From contig OY856413.1 in assembly GCA_963693085.1 (NCBI GenBank), positions 745,577,056 to 745,641,055 of the forward strand: a DNA stretch of 64,000 nt, written 5' to 3'. The stretch comes from Alisma plantago-aquatica (taxonomy: Eukaryota; Streptophyta; Magnoliopsida; Alismatales; Alismataceae). The notes beneath the pieces are model-generated. The model had not been told where the DNA came from. It saw nothing but the letters and a program-made list of their open reading frames with translations, and did not search any database. Made by a program: the position numbers and the translations under genes. This document shows positions 49,241 through 63,121 of the stretch, piece after piece (the first letter of the stretch is position 1; every line of letters starts with the position of its first letter).

Positions 49241-49975
49241 ACACACCACCCCTTAAATGGATTTTATCCTTGAAATCAAAACATCCATATATAAGAAAAC
49301 AACTTATTCACCACCCCTTAAATGATTCAACTTATTAAGTCAAAACTATTCTTTAGGCACAAAAGGTTCAACTACACTTCCTTACATCCAACTACATAAG
49401 CATCATGCAAAAAAAAGAAACATAACTTGCAAAGACTAACTATTAACTATGTGTTAACTTGCTCTTGTCCATCCTCAAACAAGTATTTACACCTGGGAGA
49501 CTAGTTCAACATATTAGGGTCCCTAAAGATAAATTATATATATGTCTAAGGCTACTATTGCCTTAAAGCATGCTATTTTGGACAATTCATATCAGCTCAG
49601 GCCAGGCCAGTATCATATGGATTCAGGAGTCCTCGTAAACCAAGCTAGTGGTGCATAGGAAAACCTTGCCATCCCCCAAACTCTGATCCTTTCTAGACAC
49701 CTTTGATATCAACTTCATGTCCAAGTAGATGCCTAAAGGCCAAGCTAAACAACCTCAAGTTACTATGGTGACTTATGCATCTTTTAATTGTAAGTATTTT
49801 AGGGATCTATTAATCATTATTCTAATGTGAAACTATAGGATCCTAAATCAACCCTTCATCATCTATTGATCAACTCTAGGGCAAACATGTCACTTAAAGG
49901 TAAGGCAAGTATTCTAACTAGGGAGACAAAATTGAAATTATCAGATTCCGACTACCATGGGCTCTGGTACCATGT
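49241..49975 (-). mobile_element. 735-bp internal region of family D (second)
   Basis: Near-identical in layout to 45667-46400: purine tract beside D3, leader block at 49645-49702, primer site at 49956-49972 (TGGTACCAGAGCCCATG, one change). No ORF. Confidence 0.85.
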
Positions 49976-50430
49976 TGTAAGGAGGTGGGATCACCCCCTT
50001 ACTAAAAAAATTGAAGAATAAAACATCCATTCCAAACACAGTGGAATAAAAATAATGACTATATTCAATTTTCACAAAAGATTACAAAAGTACATCATAA
50101 TATCCCATAAGGGTTTACATGTATGATACAATATAAGGATTTAAGTAGAGGGAAATATAAACCATAACAACTTTGTCTCCAAGCTTTAACTCCTTAAGCT
50201 AGTCTAAACCTTCATGCCTTATCATACAAGTCCTTCACCTAGGGTTGGAAGGATACCCCAGCAAGAATATAAAATAGATGACATCAACAAAGGCTGGTAT
50301 GTGCATACTAAATAGAAAAATTGAGCTATATATCGAATAAAGGACAACAAATATAAAAGGCTTCCCATAGAAAGGATAAGGACCACCCAAATGGGTATCA
50401 AGAGAAAAGGAATTAAAATCATATGATAAC
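49976..50430 (-). repeat. Partial family D LTR (D4)
   Basis: The first 455 bp of a D LTR (TGTAAGGAGGTGG), with about 100 bp missing after TTCCAAACACA compared with D3. Cut at 50430 by the left end of B. Confidence 0.8.
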
Positions 50431-53400
50431 TGTCGGGACCCACCCTTTTGATCAACATAAATACCAACCATTAGAGATAATCCCAAAACCGAAACCCAGA
50501 TTATGGAATGAAACAATAAATTCTCGACACAGGCGATTAAACAATATACAAAAAACACCGATAAATTTTTCCTTTCTTCACAAAATCATAAATCAATGTC
50601 ACATCAAGGACATCAAATTTAGATATCCCGATGCAGAGGGGCTTGGTATTCCCGATCCTTGTGACATTGCCCTTAACGCAACAACCAGAAGATCCTTGTG
50701 ACACTTGATACTACCTGGATACCCCTCATGGTCCCACCTATAGGTGAACCAGTTTCTTGGGTTGAGTCACATGGCACTACTGGTAAGTAGCCCACTCCTT
50801 AACTCATGGCAGGCTAATGGGTCTCACGACACTACACTTGGTAGCCCAATTTCTAACCCACGATAACCTAGACCTTACTCTAGGTTACCCCTTTTTAGCC
50901 TTTACAAGCCACAGAGGTGGACCCGAATCTATCCAGTTATACATGTTTATACATAGTGATAGTCATAGTCACTCTATAGTTGCATGAAATAAAAGCATCC
51001 AACATTTATTTCAAGCCATGAGGGAAACATCGATAAAATCCTCAGAAAACAAGTCGGGATAATCATAAGCGTAACCACATACCTGATTTGATGATTTCAC
51101 AAGCATTAAGCAAACCCAACCAAGAATGCAATCCAAGCAAGCAATTAAATCATCACATAATTCCTGAAAACAATATATACTCTATTTATTACACACTTTA
51201 TCAAGAATCTACTTTATTGACTTGGATTCACTTTCTAGGGTTTTTGTATCCATTTTAGGGTCTCATTAATCTTCATTAGGGTTTCTTAGATCCATTCCTC
51301 AAACTTTATCCCTTTTAGGTCAACAAATCCTAAAATACTCTTTTCTACTCATATAAACCCTAATTGCTCAAATTATCCATTTCAATAGTCTTTTATACCC
51401 ACTTTGACTTAGGATCATCATATATCTATTTATTTATGTATTTGAACAATTAAAACAATTAAAAGACATATTCACCTAAATTAGGGTTTTCAAGCTCATT
51501 AATGCATATTCATGCACGAAACCCTAAATTAAGTCAATTATATAAAAGATCATCTTTTTAGATCCTATTTTCACTTTTATTAACAACAAGTTAATATCAA
51601 CTTGAATTATCAAAATAACGTCATTAAGTCCATCTATCATCAAATCTAAGGGTTTTTCCTTAATTAAATCATTAAAGATGATAACTTTATGTAGTTTTCA
51701 AATTTCAAGCATATTTATGCACATAAACTCTAAATTAGACTAATCACGTGAAAATTTCTTCCTTTTTGAACATAATGTACCTTTTTACATTTAACAGGTT
51801 AACATCAACTCTAACGATCCATTAAACCCTATTAAACACTTTATTCATATCAAAATAGGGTTTCTTAATCTTTAATTCATTAAAGATGATAATTTACACT
51901 ACTTTTCGAATACCAAGATAAATTAGATTCTAACTATATTTTTATTGGATTTCTTGCATTCTCCTGATCAAAATTCATATATTACTTGTCCTAATCGGAG
52001 TTACCAATGATTAGTTATGAATTTTGTAAGAATTACCTGTTTGGATCACTCAACAAGCGCCACGTGTTCCTCATTGCATGCAACCCGCTGATTTGGAAAC
52101 ATAATTAAATTACACATATGCCCTTTCATAAAAGTCCAGCGCTTCATACCCCCGGGGGGTATAACTGTCCAACGCCACCCAGGTTGTCTTCAACCTCCGA
52201 CACAAGACATGGATGCTGAGTGCATCCTGTTCAGGGTCCGTCACGGCTCCGACTCCCTTCCCCCGACCACGACGACCTCTACCATCAGTTCCCCTACGTC
52301 CGCCACCGCCTACCATGCTCAACAACACCCTCAAACCACTACTGGGGTGGCACAGCTAGACCTGCAAGGTGCGGCCGACCTGCAACCCTCTTGTGCCGTC
52401 GTGCAGGGGTCAGAGCGGTGTCATGGGTGGTCGGACTCCTTTCTGAGGTCGTGGGAGCATCGCGCTTCCTCCCTACCCCCATCCTCGGATCGTCGTCGCT
52501 CCAGGGTCACACTAGCACCCTTAGTTAGGGTTACGAAGAAGATGAAGGAGAAGAAGAAGAAGGGAGGGATTTCTGCGTGGAACTTCCTCGGGCCCTATCC
52601 AGGGGCTCTATCCTTTTATAGAGGAGAAGGGTAATGCCCAAGGATACTTGTCCACGGAGAAAACAAGGTCCCTTCTCAAAAGGAAACTTTCATTCTTTTA
52701 AACAAGTATAAGATTTCTCCTTTAATTAATTCTTGGATTAACTATGATCCTTGACTATTAAGGAATTTGAAATTATCTCTTTTAGCTTCTTGTTCTTGGC
52801 CTTTAATTGATTGGCAACAAAAATAAGTTTTCCTTTTAATAGAAAATATTTCGTTTTTATCAATACCTTATAATTCATTACTAAGGTATCAATATCCTTT
52901 TATTTTGCAAATTTCGTATTTTCTCTTTCTTTCCTCTTTATTGGGACTCCTTGGATCCTAAGGATTTCTATTATTTCCAAATTACTTTTTAAGGATACTT
53001 ATTATTCTTCTAGATGCATCTATATGCATTATTTCACATTATCTTGTTTATTTCTTATTAAAATATCTCTTTTTGAGGATTTCTCTTTATTTCTCTTTTA
53101 TTTTCCTCATTGGTATTCCTTTTAATATTAGAAACCTCATAGATATGAAAATTCACCAAGAAATCTCATTTATGCCTGTTTCCACTCAATTTTCCACATT
53201 TTATCACTATTTTCAATTTCTTTCTTAATAAAGAAATACTTAATTAAACTTTTCTTTTCTTATTGCCTTTTTTTTTTGCAAATTTGGACTCCTTGGAACC
53301 CAAGGAACCCAAGAGGCACGAAATCCCTCTTTGGATTTTCCTTCTAGAGGTTTCCACAATTTTCTTTTCTCAAATACTCAATTCTTCATTTACTAATTGA

Positions 53401-53571
53401 TTTTTCTTGTTATTTGGGCCCAATAGCCAATAAAGCCCATAAAACAATCATCAAGGCTATTGTAAACGAAATCCATGTCCTCAAAACAAATTATATCATT
53501 ATTTTTCAATTATCCTTAATGTGAGAAATTGCATTTCTCACCAATTGAACCCAAAAATTGGGGTTTTAACA
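50431..53571 (-). repeat. 3' LTR of element B, chimeric end
   Basis: From about 50716 rightward it matches the other B LTR closely. The first 285 bp (TGTCGGGACCCACCC onward) match neither the other B LTR nor A, yet begin with a proper LTR terminus. TATA box on the minus strand at about 52609-52617 (CTATAAAAGG), with a GC-rich leader at about 52140-52570. Confidence 0.85.
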
Positions 53572-53995
53572 TCCCTCCCCTCTTATAGGAATTTTGTCCT
53601 CAAAATTCTTATCAAGCAAACAAACAATTCATGATAAGACTATTCCATGTCCATCATTGGCCCCGATGTGGCTTTACCTTACCCATGGCGCTTCCAAAGA
53701 ACCTTTATCATCACATATTCTTTTCTCTGAGTTCTTTCATCCTGGCGTCTATAAACTGCACAGGTGGACTCAGGCCATTTCAGCCTCCCTTGGGGCTCAC
53801 TAGGTTCATTGCTCAGCACATGGTCGCGTACCTCACATACTACTCTAAATTAGACACATGGAACTCATCACACATTACTTTATCCTGAGGGATAGGGTCA
53901 AACTTAACCCTCTCGACCAAACCATGTCAAAATAACCCAAGCATTGGGGACTCATCTCTCTTAGCTATAACTTAGAGGGGTCGGATTTTCATGTC

Positions 53996-55810
53996 ACATC
54001 TGATGAATGCATATTCATCTCTTATTTTTGCTTCATTTAGAATAATTAATTAGGACTTTTTTGTTAATTTTAGCTAATTCAAAAATAAATAGCACTTTCA
54101 TCTTCTTGATATACTTTTCCTGAATTCTTATGATATTTTTCTTAATTTTCAGGAATTATCTAAGTAATTAAATCGAGAAAATAAAAGATGAAGATATGAG
54201 GTTTTTCAAATATTCTCACAGTACCTGAGATACTCGTCACTAAAATATCCATATCTTTTGCGTCTAAAGGTGGAATTTCAAGATAAAGTATGGAATGAAA
54301 ATAGAATTTTATTGGCTACAAAAAAGATATATTTTGCGACAATTTTGGTGTTTATTTGGCTGCGCAATTAACTAGTGAAAGTAGCCTTATGTTTTCCCGT
54401 AGAGTCTGATTTTGGTATATACCTTTCACCAAAATTGGTATAACTCTCACATCCCAAGGCGTAATTTATTGTGAAAGTATGCATTGGAAAGATAATTCAA
54501 TTATCTACATTAAAAATATATTTTTGGGCTGCTTTCGAATTTTTGACTAGCACAAAAATACGCTCGAATTGCTGTTGCGGGAAATTAATACAAAAAGAAT
54601 GCAAAACAATCAATTGTTTCCTTTATTGATTAGATCTAGAAAGTTAGCAGCCGCCGGCAGCCATTTATTTTGCCCTAAACCTAATATATACCCCCCTCCT
54701 TCTCCTATAAAAGGAGGGGAACTTCCTCCTCTTTGGGCATCTTGGATTTCTCTTTGTATGGGATTCTGAAGCATTTATTCTTGTAATCATCTTCTTATTC
54801 TGCAATAAAGTAGATTTTATTTCAAGCATTGTTCTTTCATACTTGATTTTTGTCTCTTCATTCCACTTTAGTCTTAATCTTCTTTTCTCCATTCTTTAAT
54901 TCTGGAGCAAGGAACTAAGAATTAAGCCATTTTATTGTCTCTAGCATAAGGATTAACCTCCTGATTTTGGGCTAGACTATGGCTTCAATACTTTCTTCCT
55001 CCATCTCCCCCTTCTCCATGAGTGAGTAGTTTTCTATCGAGGCAAGGAGAATAACCCCTTAGCCATGACTTTATCGACTTTTCCTAAATAACGATTCTAG
55101 ATGACTTTTGGGTTTGATAACTAATTGATCTATCAAAGTAATTAATTGATTTGATCAAAAGTTAATCCGGATGGATATGACCGTGGAAGTCTGGATTTAG
55201 AACAACAAACCCAATTGCATAGGAGTTTTGAAACGACCGTGGACCTTCTTCTTTTTAGGATGATGAACTAAGAAGAATGAGCCACCATGATCAATGGGCT
55301 CATGTGGAGTCTATCTTTAGTGTATTTTTATTAATTCACTTGCCTTCATCGAATCCGTCGTTTTTAAGAATTATTTTATTTTGCCTTGACTAAGGTGGTA
55401 AAAACCCCTAACGCCTCGATCTCCATCTCTTGATTTAATCACCGCATACTTTGTCTTTCTTTAATTCCTAGTCTTTTCATTCATATAGTTTTTCTTGTGC
55501 TAACAATAATCTTAAAATTTCCTTGTGCATTTTTATTCTTGTAAGTACATTTTCATTCTTGCATTTCATTCCTTAGTGTTAATCACCAACCCCAAAACTT
55601 GACTTTAACTTTCCATTCTAAATCTGAAAATACAAAAAAAATAATAAAACAGTTCTTCAAAATAATTGGGATAAAATAAACAATTTTAAAAAGTTGTCTT
55701 GTGGGATCGACCCTTTCTATACTAGCCCTAATTGGAAAGTTGAAAAAGGATTAAACTCTAAGATAATTATCTTAGTGATTGTAAGTGCTAAGCGACACAT
55801 TAACAATATC
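53996..55810 (+). mobile_element. Solo Athila-like LTR J (54001-55805) inside B
   Basis: 1,805 bp, TGATGAATGC to CATTAACA, flanked by ACATC (53996-54000) and ATATC (55806-55810), one mismatch. Alignment with A shows the B internal sequence resumes after it. Same family as the E LTR. TATAAAA at 54706-54712, and an AATAAA lies near 54804. No gene inside. Confidence 0.85.
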
Positions 55811-58800
55811 TTTCATATAGTGAACTACATGTCAGTCTACTTTGCATCTGCCCATGACTCTCGTCGTCTCTAGGCTCCTTTCAGTCATTGCACGATCAAA
55901 GCGACATCATCTACACACACTGTGGTCCTTTTCTAACCATCACGTGGTCCTTTCACCAACATCACCTTACTGAAGTGGTGACCGACACAACCTCTCTTAC
56001 AGAGCTTCATTAAATCCTGATACTGGCTATGGTGGTTATGTTCACATCTTTCATAGGACAAGAACTGTCCCTAGATATCACCCTGAATGAGTACACACAC
56101 TCTCATCAGACCCTTTAGTCTGGATCATACTAACCATTAGTTAGGGGTGATAAACTGTACTAACATAGAGTTCTTCATGTACCTTCTTCCATCTTATTCA
56201 ATGGAACCTTTAGGTCATACTCATGAACTTTTGAACTCACCTCATAGTGTAGTTGAACCATCTCTCTCATATGTGGTTCAATCCGATATGTCCCTAGACA
56301 GTAGTCTTTCTTTCTCATATCATCTTGGTAAGGCGGTGTACTATATCCCATATCACATCCCGAACTTCCTTGGTCCAGGGGAGACTTACAACATCCATAG
56401 TGATGAACTCCCCTTTCTCTATCGGGGACTCTTTATCCTTTATATTTGCACACTGGGTTACTGGTGTTCGTCCTTCACCCTCGGCTTGCATGGCCATATA
56501 CCACATGCAACAAAATATTAGGTATCTAAAGTACTACTATCACTTATTATCTTCATAGTATGGTGTATGGTGATCTTAAAATCATGATCTCCTGTATGTC
56601 ATTATTCTTCAAGATCGATTCCTCAGAAATCCTAAACCACTCTAGTCGGGGTTTCACCACCTTCTTTAACAAAGAAGTGCATCTGAGGTTCTACCACCAT
56701 CCTTTCATTGCATCAAGGACTGTACTGGCTAACTGGACAACCATTAACTGATCCTGTTATATCAGAGTGTTAACCAAACATATCTTCTTTTCCAGACTTA
56801 GGATTAGCCTAACAACCTCTTCTAGCCAACCTAGGTAGCTATATCTCAACCAGAGCATCTATTACCACTTTACATCCTTAGGTATTAGGTAATGTTGATG
56901 ACATACACCTCCATGTATTTCACTTATCATCTCATCTCGACTCTAAGTCTACATTCATCAAGAAAACTCTGAGCTCATCCTTATGATGATTCAAACTCAA
57001 CCTTGCATCACTTGCAAATTCCACATATCTCATGCTAGAAACATCCTTATAAGATGACTACCTTATTCCTCTTTAGTGTTTGCAAACCATCCATGTATCA
57101 TTCACTTTACCAGGGCATGTTATCTTCTCTATCCCCATATCTCGTGGCAACGTTCCAAACCACATCATCTTTTATCCTTAGTGTATGGCATGCGTATTGT
57201 CCTATCTCTCACTCCCATAATAAGAGGAAATAAGCATTTGACTGCAGTCCAAATACATAGTTCTTCCTGTTCCAAAAGTAGAGATGGTACATCCCACCTT
57301 GTCAGTACACCTTTAAATCTCAGTTGAAACATGCCTCATATGTCACTTCATCACAATCATTTCGATATCAAAGTTACTTCCATGGAAAACTGGTCTCGAA
57401 CCTACTTGGGTTTACACACAACCCTTGGTCATGTCCTCGAGGTCTATAAGGTGTTGGAACTTTTGGGTACATCCCTCTTCCCTTATGCATCCAGAGAGTG
57501 CCCTACTCATCTGCCCTTTGGGTCCCATGAGTTCATGAAGGTGATCAATCTCCTAACCCATGGCCCTTAGACAATGATAGTTGTTACCTCCTGACCCTAT
57601 GTTCATGTGCAACTAGGGAATTAGGCAACTCCTACTTTCATCGGTCTCATCCCTACCTGACCCTAGGATAGACTTAGGATTCCATTTATAGTATATGTCC
57701 AACTTAGAACCTTACCCAAGCCTTCATCATCTCTCTTTGTATACATGGGATGACATTCATCCTTTCATAGGGGTCATGGTGACCTGCCTACCTTGGTCAG
57801 GCCCCTTACCGGCTACCTCCATGGTAACACATCCATATGCACTTAGAGATGAATATCTATGGGTCTATAGGTTCATTTTCATACCATGTACTTTTCACTT
57901 AGCTTCTCAAGATCCTATCAGACCTCTTTAGGTTACCTTAAACCAACAAAAATGATATACACCCTACCAAAGGGGTCCCTCTACCAGGATGGGAGCAAAA
58001 CTCTCTTGACAACAAGGTCACAAAAGCTCTTAGGTCTAGGGTTTACATCCACACGAGCCTACTTAACCCTAGCAAGCTATTAAGGCACAAGCAGATCACC
58101 TACTGAACCATGCTAGGTCATCCTTGTCCTCTTTCCTCAATGCTGGATCAAGATCATACCTTCCTTTATCATCAACCTAGTTGTGAGGGGTTCATCAAAC
58201 ATACCTTAAACTTATGGGGCTTCCCTTTTACTTTATACATGAGGAGTACCATGCTCGAAACTATAGCAACTTAATCCTCATCATGAGCATTAGGTATACC
58301 ACTTCCTCTCTTAGGCCTAGGAACCCTAGGTTCACTTTTAGGTGTCCAACTACATGCTCTATCTCTTAACCATGAATCAAGCTTGCAAAAGGCATGACAT
58401 GCACTTCCTGTCATCCTTCAACTCGAGCAACACTTAGAGTTGGATCCTCCTCAAGGACAAATAATAAGGTACAAGGCCTCATAACCTGTTATAGAACATC
58501 TTCTTCCTTTCTTAGAAGGTAACACTTATACCATAGGCACATAGGTGCCAAAAACCTCATCCTCTCTCTAGGGTTTGGTTCTTCTAAAAACAACCAAGAT
58601 ATCATATCCTCCAGGGGTCAAGCATAAGGCAACCACTATCACCCACATAGGTCGCATCATCCTCAACTCCCTACTTTTCCTCGTATCTCAGAGTCTAGGA
58701 TTCCAACCTTCTTGTTGGGTTTCCTGCTCTCTCTCTAGAGCTAACCCTACAACTAACCTCATCATTAGAGGTCCTCTCTTCATGAAGGACCAACCTCGAA

Positions 58801-59762
58801 AGCATGCCCCTACCAGGATGAAGCATATGTTCAACTTATGTTTGCTCAAGGTTATCCATAGCTCTTATGCTTGTCTCTTAAACTATCCTTCAAACTCTCC
58901 CGACCAGGGTTTCAACCTATTTCTCGCACTACTGATGCATTCTGGGTGCCTATAATGCCCATAAAAGCTCATGGGGTTTCCATAGGTTCTTCTCTAACCT
59001 CATCAAGGAAGGAGCTATCCTTCGTCCTAACCTACACGACCCCTTTCCAAGGTTGGGTCGCCAAAGGTACTCAGTCATCCAACCTCTCATGGCTCATATG
59101 GCAACCCAGACATGTCCATCCAAACACCTGGTCTACTCATCTCTCTCTAACCTTCACTTAGGGTTAGGGTTAGCATCATCCTCAGAGGATGTGTCTGGTC
59201 TCTACTTGCAATGGAGATCTCTATCTCTAAGTCTAACTTATCCCCTTGACCAGAAGGTCTAGCCTCAGGTCTCTTCTGAGGACATGACAACTTATGTCGT
59301 ACGACCTAAGCATGTATCTATTCTTTAATTTGTGCTTAATTTATTAAGCTTATGTCCATGACATCTTATTTACATACTTTATCATTAATTTGGTGGAGGA
59401 TTCCTTAGACCTTATTAACCTTACCAATACCTCAAGAGGGTGACGAGAAGAGAGAAAACCCTAATCTTTAAGGTCCTTAACAGAATTTGTGATGAGAAGG
59501 GATGAATAAGATGAGAAAGTCCAAAAGGTATCTTATTTCGATTCATACCCTAAGAATTTGGCAAGGCATTCACACGGATCTGGGAGTCCACGTATTCTGA
59601 CTACCGGTGCCGAGGAAAATATTGTCAGCCCCCAGTCGTGATCCTTTTCTAGGCATCTCCATCTTTCGGATAATGCTCTAATAACTCCCTTAGGTTCTAT
59701 GGAGTTTGTAAAATTTAATAATTATTAATGGTTAAGTGAGGAACCTACGCTCTGATACCATA
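55811..59762 (-). mobile_element. Internal region of B, right part
   Basis: Non-coding, homologous to 26230-30232 of A. A gag-knuckle relic lies at about 55870-56110, with stops. Leader block at 59600-59658 and primer site TGGTATCAGAGC at 59749-59760 (minus). Plus-strand short ORFs at 56147-59262 have no domain. The part left of J (53572-53995) holds the purine tract and about 400 bp matching 25808-26220. Confidence 0.75.
59600..59658 (-). promoter_or_regulatory. Shared leader block, element B
   Basis: CGAGGAAAATATTG, CCCCCAG and GTGATCCTTTTCTAGGCATCT (plus reading), about 80 bp from the primer site as in A. Confidence 0.55.
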
Positions 59763-62700
59763 TGTTACAACCCCACTTCCCGATAGCCCCCAATTAAGGG
59801 AGACCGAGAGGTCGAAGCCGCACCCATAACTTTCGGATCAAAGGTTCGGCAATTAACCAAGAATAATTATCAAATTTTAACAGACTAAACAGGAAAATTG
59901 TAAGAAAATAAACTTTTGCATACCTTTTTGAAAACTTGGATCTCTAAACTTCTATCCACTTATGGATTCTATTCTAACTAATCTGCCTGGTACATTACTT
60001 CATGTATTTCACAATATGATGATTTAATGTTTGTCCTTTTGGCTTGTACCTAAAACGCCGACAAACAAAACGTCGGTCAGCCGAAGCTGGTATGTGGGGG
60101 AAACAATAAACATGCAATTATGATAACAACGTAATCATTCAATTAATCATTTAACAACCAAGATTACATTTTAAATATAACTATGTGATCCATGAGTACC
60201 CTATCCTCTGTGTTATCCGTGTAGTGGACCTGGATACTACCTTCCTTATGGTAGATCTCCATTAAACCCCTCATGGTCCCACCTATAGGTGAACCAGTTT
60301 CTAGGGTTGAGTCACATGGCACTACTCGTAAGTAGCCCACTCGTTAACTCATGGTAGGCTAATGGGTCTCATGACACTACACTTGGTAGCCCAATTTCTA
60401 ACCCATGATAACCTAGACCTTAATCTAGGTTACCCCTTTTTAGCCTTGACAAGCCACAGAGGTGGACCCAAATCTAGCCAGTTATACATGTTTATACATA
60501 GTGATAGTCATAGTCACTCTATAGTTGCATGAAATAAAAGCATCCAACAATTATTTCAAGCCATGAGGGAAACATCGATAAAATCCTCAAAAAACTGGTC
60601 GGGATAATCATAAGCGTAACCATATACCTGATTTGATGATTTCACAAGCATTAAGCAAACCCAACCAAGAATGCAATCCAAGCAAGAAATTCAATCATCA
60701 CATAATTCCTGAAAACAATATGTACTCTATTTATTACACACTTTATCAAGAATCTACTTTATTGACTTGGATTCACTTTCTAGGGTTTTTGTATCCATTT
60801 TATGGTTTCATTAATCTTCATTAGGGTTTCTTTGATCCATTCCTCAAACTTTATCCCCTTTAGGTCAACAAATCCTAAAATACTCTTTTCTACTCATATA
60901 AACCCTAATTACTCAAATTATCCATTTCAATAGTCTATTGTACCCACATTGACTTAGGATCATCATATCTCTATTTATTTATGGATTTGAACAATTAAAA
61001 CAATTAAAAGACATATTCACCTAAATTAGGGTTTTCAAGCTCAATAATGCATATTCATGAACGAAACCCTAAATTAAGTCAATTATATAAAAAGATCATC
61101 TTTTTAGATCCTATTTTCACTTTTATTAACAATAGGTTAATATCAGCTTGAATTATCCAAATAACGTCATTAAGTCCATCTATCATCAAATCTAAGGGTT
61201 TTTCCTTAATTAAATCATTAAAGATGATAACTTTATGTACTTTTCAAATTTCAAGCATATTTATGCACATAAACTCAAAATTAGACTAACCACGTGCAAA
61301 GTTCTTCCTTTTTAACATAATGTACCTTTTTACATTTAACAGGTTAACATCAACTCTAATGATCCATTAAACCCTATTAAACACTTTATTCATATCAAAA
61401 TAGGGTTTCTTAATCTTTAATTCATTAAAGAAGATAATTTACACTACTTTTCGAATAGGAAGAGAAATTAGATTCTAAATATATTTTTATTGGATTCCTT
61501 GCATTCTCCTAATAAAAATTCATATATTACTTGTCCTAATCGGAGTTACCAATAATTAGTTATGAATTTTGTAAGAATTACCTGTTTGGACCACTCAGCA
61601 AGCGCCACATGTTCCTTTTTGCATGCAACCCACCGATTTGGAAACATAATTGAATTACGCATATGCCCTTTCATAAAAGTCTAGCGCTTCATACCCCTGG
61701 GAGGTATAACTGTCCAACGCCACCCAGGTTGTCTTCAACCTCTGACACAAGACATGGACGCCGAGTGCAGCCTGTTCAGGGTCCATCGCAGCTCCGGCTC
61801 CCTTCCCCTGACCCCAACGACCTCTACCTTCGGTTCCCCTAAATCCGCCACCCCCTACCGTGCTCAGCAACACCCTTAAACCACAGCTGGGGTGGCGCAA
61901 CTAGACCTGCAAGGTGCGGTCGACCTGCAGCCCTCTTGCGTCGTCGTGCAGGGGTCAGCACGACGTCATAGGTGGTTGGACTCCTTTCTGGGGTCATGGG
62001 AGCGTCGTGCTTCCTCCCTACCCCCATCCTCGGATCGTCTTCGCTCCAGGGTCACACTAACACCCTTAGTTAGGGTTACGAAGAAGATGAAGGAGAAGAA
62101 GAAGAAGAACGGAGGGAGGGAGGGAGGGATTTCTGCGTGGAACTTCCTCGGGCCCTAGCCAGGGGCTCTATCCTTTTATAGAGGAGAAGGGTAATGTCCA
62201 AGGATACTTTTCCATGAAGAAAACAAGGTCCCTTATCAAAAGGAAACTTTCATTCTTTTAAACAAGTATAAGATTTCTCCTTTAATTAATTCTTGGATTA
62301 ACTATGATCCTTGACTATTAAGGAATTTGAAATTATCTCTTTTAGCTTCTTGTTCTGGGCCTTTAATTGATTGGCCATGAAAATAAGTTTTCCTTTTAAT
62401 AGAAAATATTTCATTTTTATCAATACCTTATAATTCATTACTAAGGTATCACATTATCCTTTTATTTTGCAAATTTAGTATTTTCTCTTTCTTTCCTCTT
62501 TATTGGGAATCCTTGGATCCCAAGGATTTCTATTATTTCCAAATTACTTTTTAAGGATACTTATTATCCTTCTAGATGCATCTATATGCATTATTTCACA
62601 TTATCTTGTTTATTTCTTATTAAAATATCTCTTTTTGAGGATTTCTCTTTTATTTTCCTCATTGGTATTCCTTTTAATATTAGAAACCTCATAGATCCGA

Positions 62701-63121
62701 AAATTCACCAAGAAATCTCATTTATGCCTCTTTCCACTCATTTTCCACATTTTATCATTATTTTCAATTTCTTTCTTAATAAAGAAATACTTAATTAAAC
62801 TTTTCTTTTCTTATTGCATTTTCTTTGCAACTTTGGACTCCTTGGAACCCAAGGAACCCAAGAGGCATGAAAGCCCTCTTTGTATTTGCCTTCTAGAGGT
62901 TTACACATTTTTCTTTTCTCAAATATTCAATTATTCATTTACTAATTGATTTTTCTTGTTATTTGTGCCCAATAGCCAATAAAGCCCATAAAACAATCAT
63001 CAAGGCTATTATAATCGAAATCCATGTCTTCAAAACAAATTATATCATTATTTGTTCAATTATCCTTAATGTGAGAAATTGCATTTCTCACCAATTGAAC
63101 CCAAAAATTGGGGTTGTAACA
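59763..63121 (-). repeat. 5' LTR of element B
   Basis: 3,359 bp, TGTTACAACC to TTGTAACA. Its first 450 bp resemble the A LTR rather than the left B LTR. GC-rich leader at about 61680-62150 and TATA box at about 62170 on the minus strand. ORFs in the leader are mirrored in the left LTR but have no domain. Confidence 0.9.

Larger units (their letters stand above)
50431..63121 (-). mobile_element. Non-autonomous Gypsy element B (relative of A), nested by J
   Basis: Outer LTRs at 50431-53571 and 59763-63121. Internal region 53572-59762, about 4.4 kb once solo LTR J is removed, homologous to the internal region of A. Purine tract (minus ATAAGAGGGGAGGGA) beside the left LTR; initiator-tRNA-Met primer site beside the right LTR. 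No intact ORF. The flanking five bases ATAAC and TCATT do not match, and the left LTR carries a foreign end, so the present outline is probably a recombinant. Confidence 0.85.

Noticed and set aside
52209..52634. GC-rich 141-codon ORF, mirrored at 61892-62158, as a captured gene
   Set aside because: It lies in LTR leader sequence on the strand opposite to the element, has no domain, and the two copies differ by frame.
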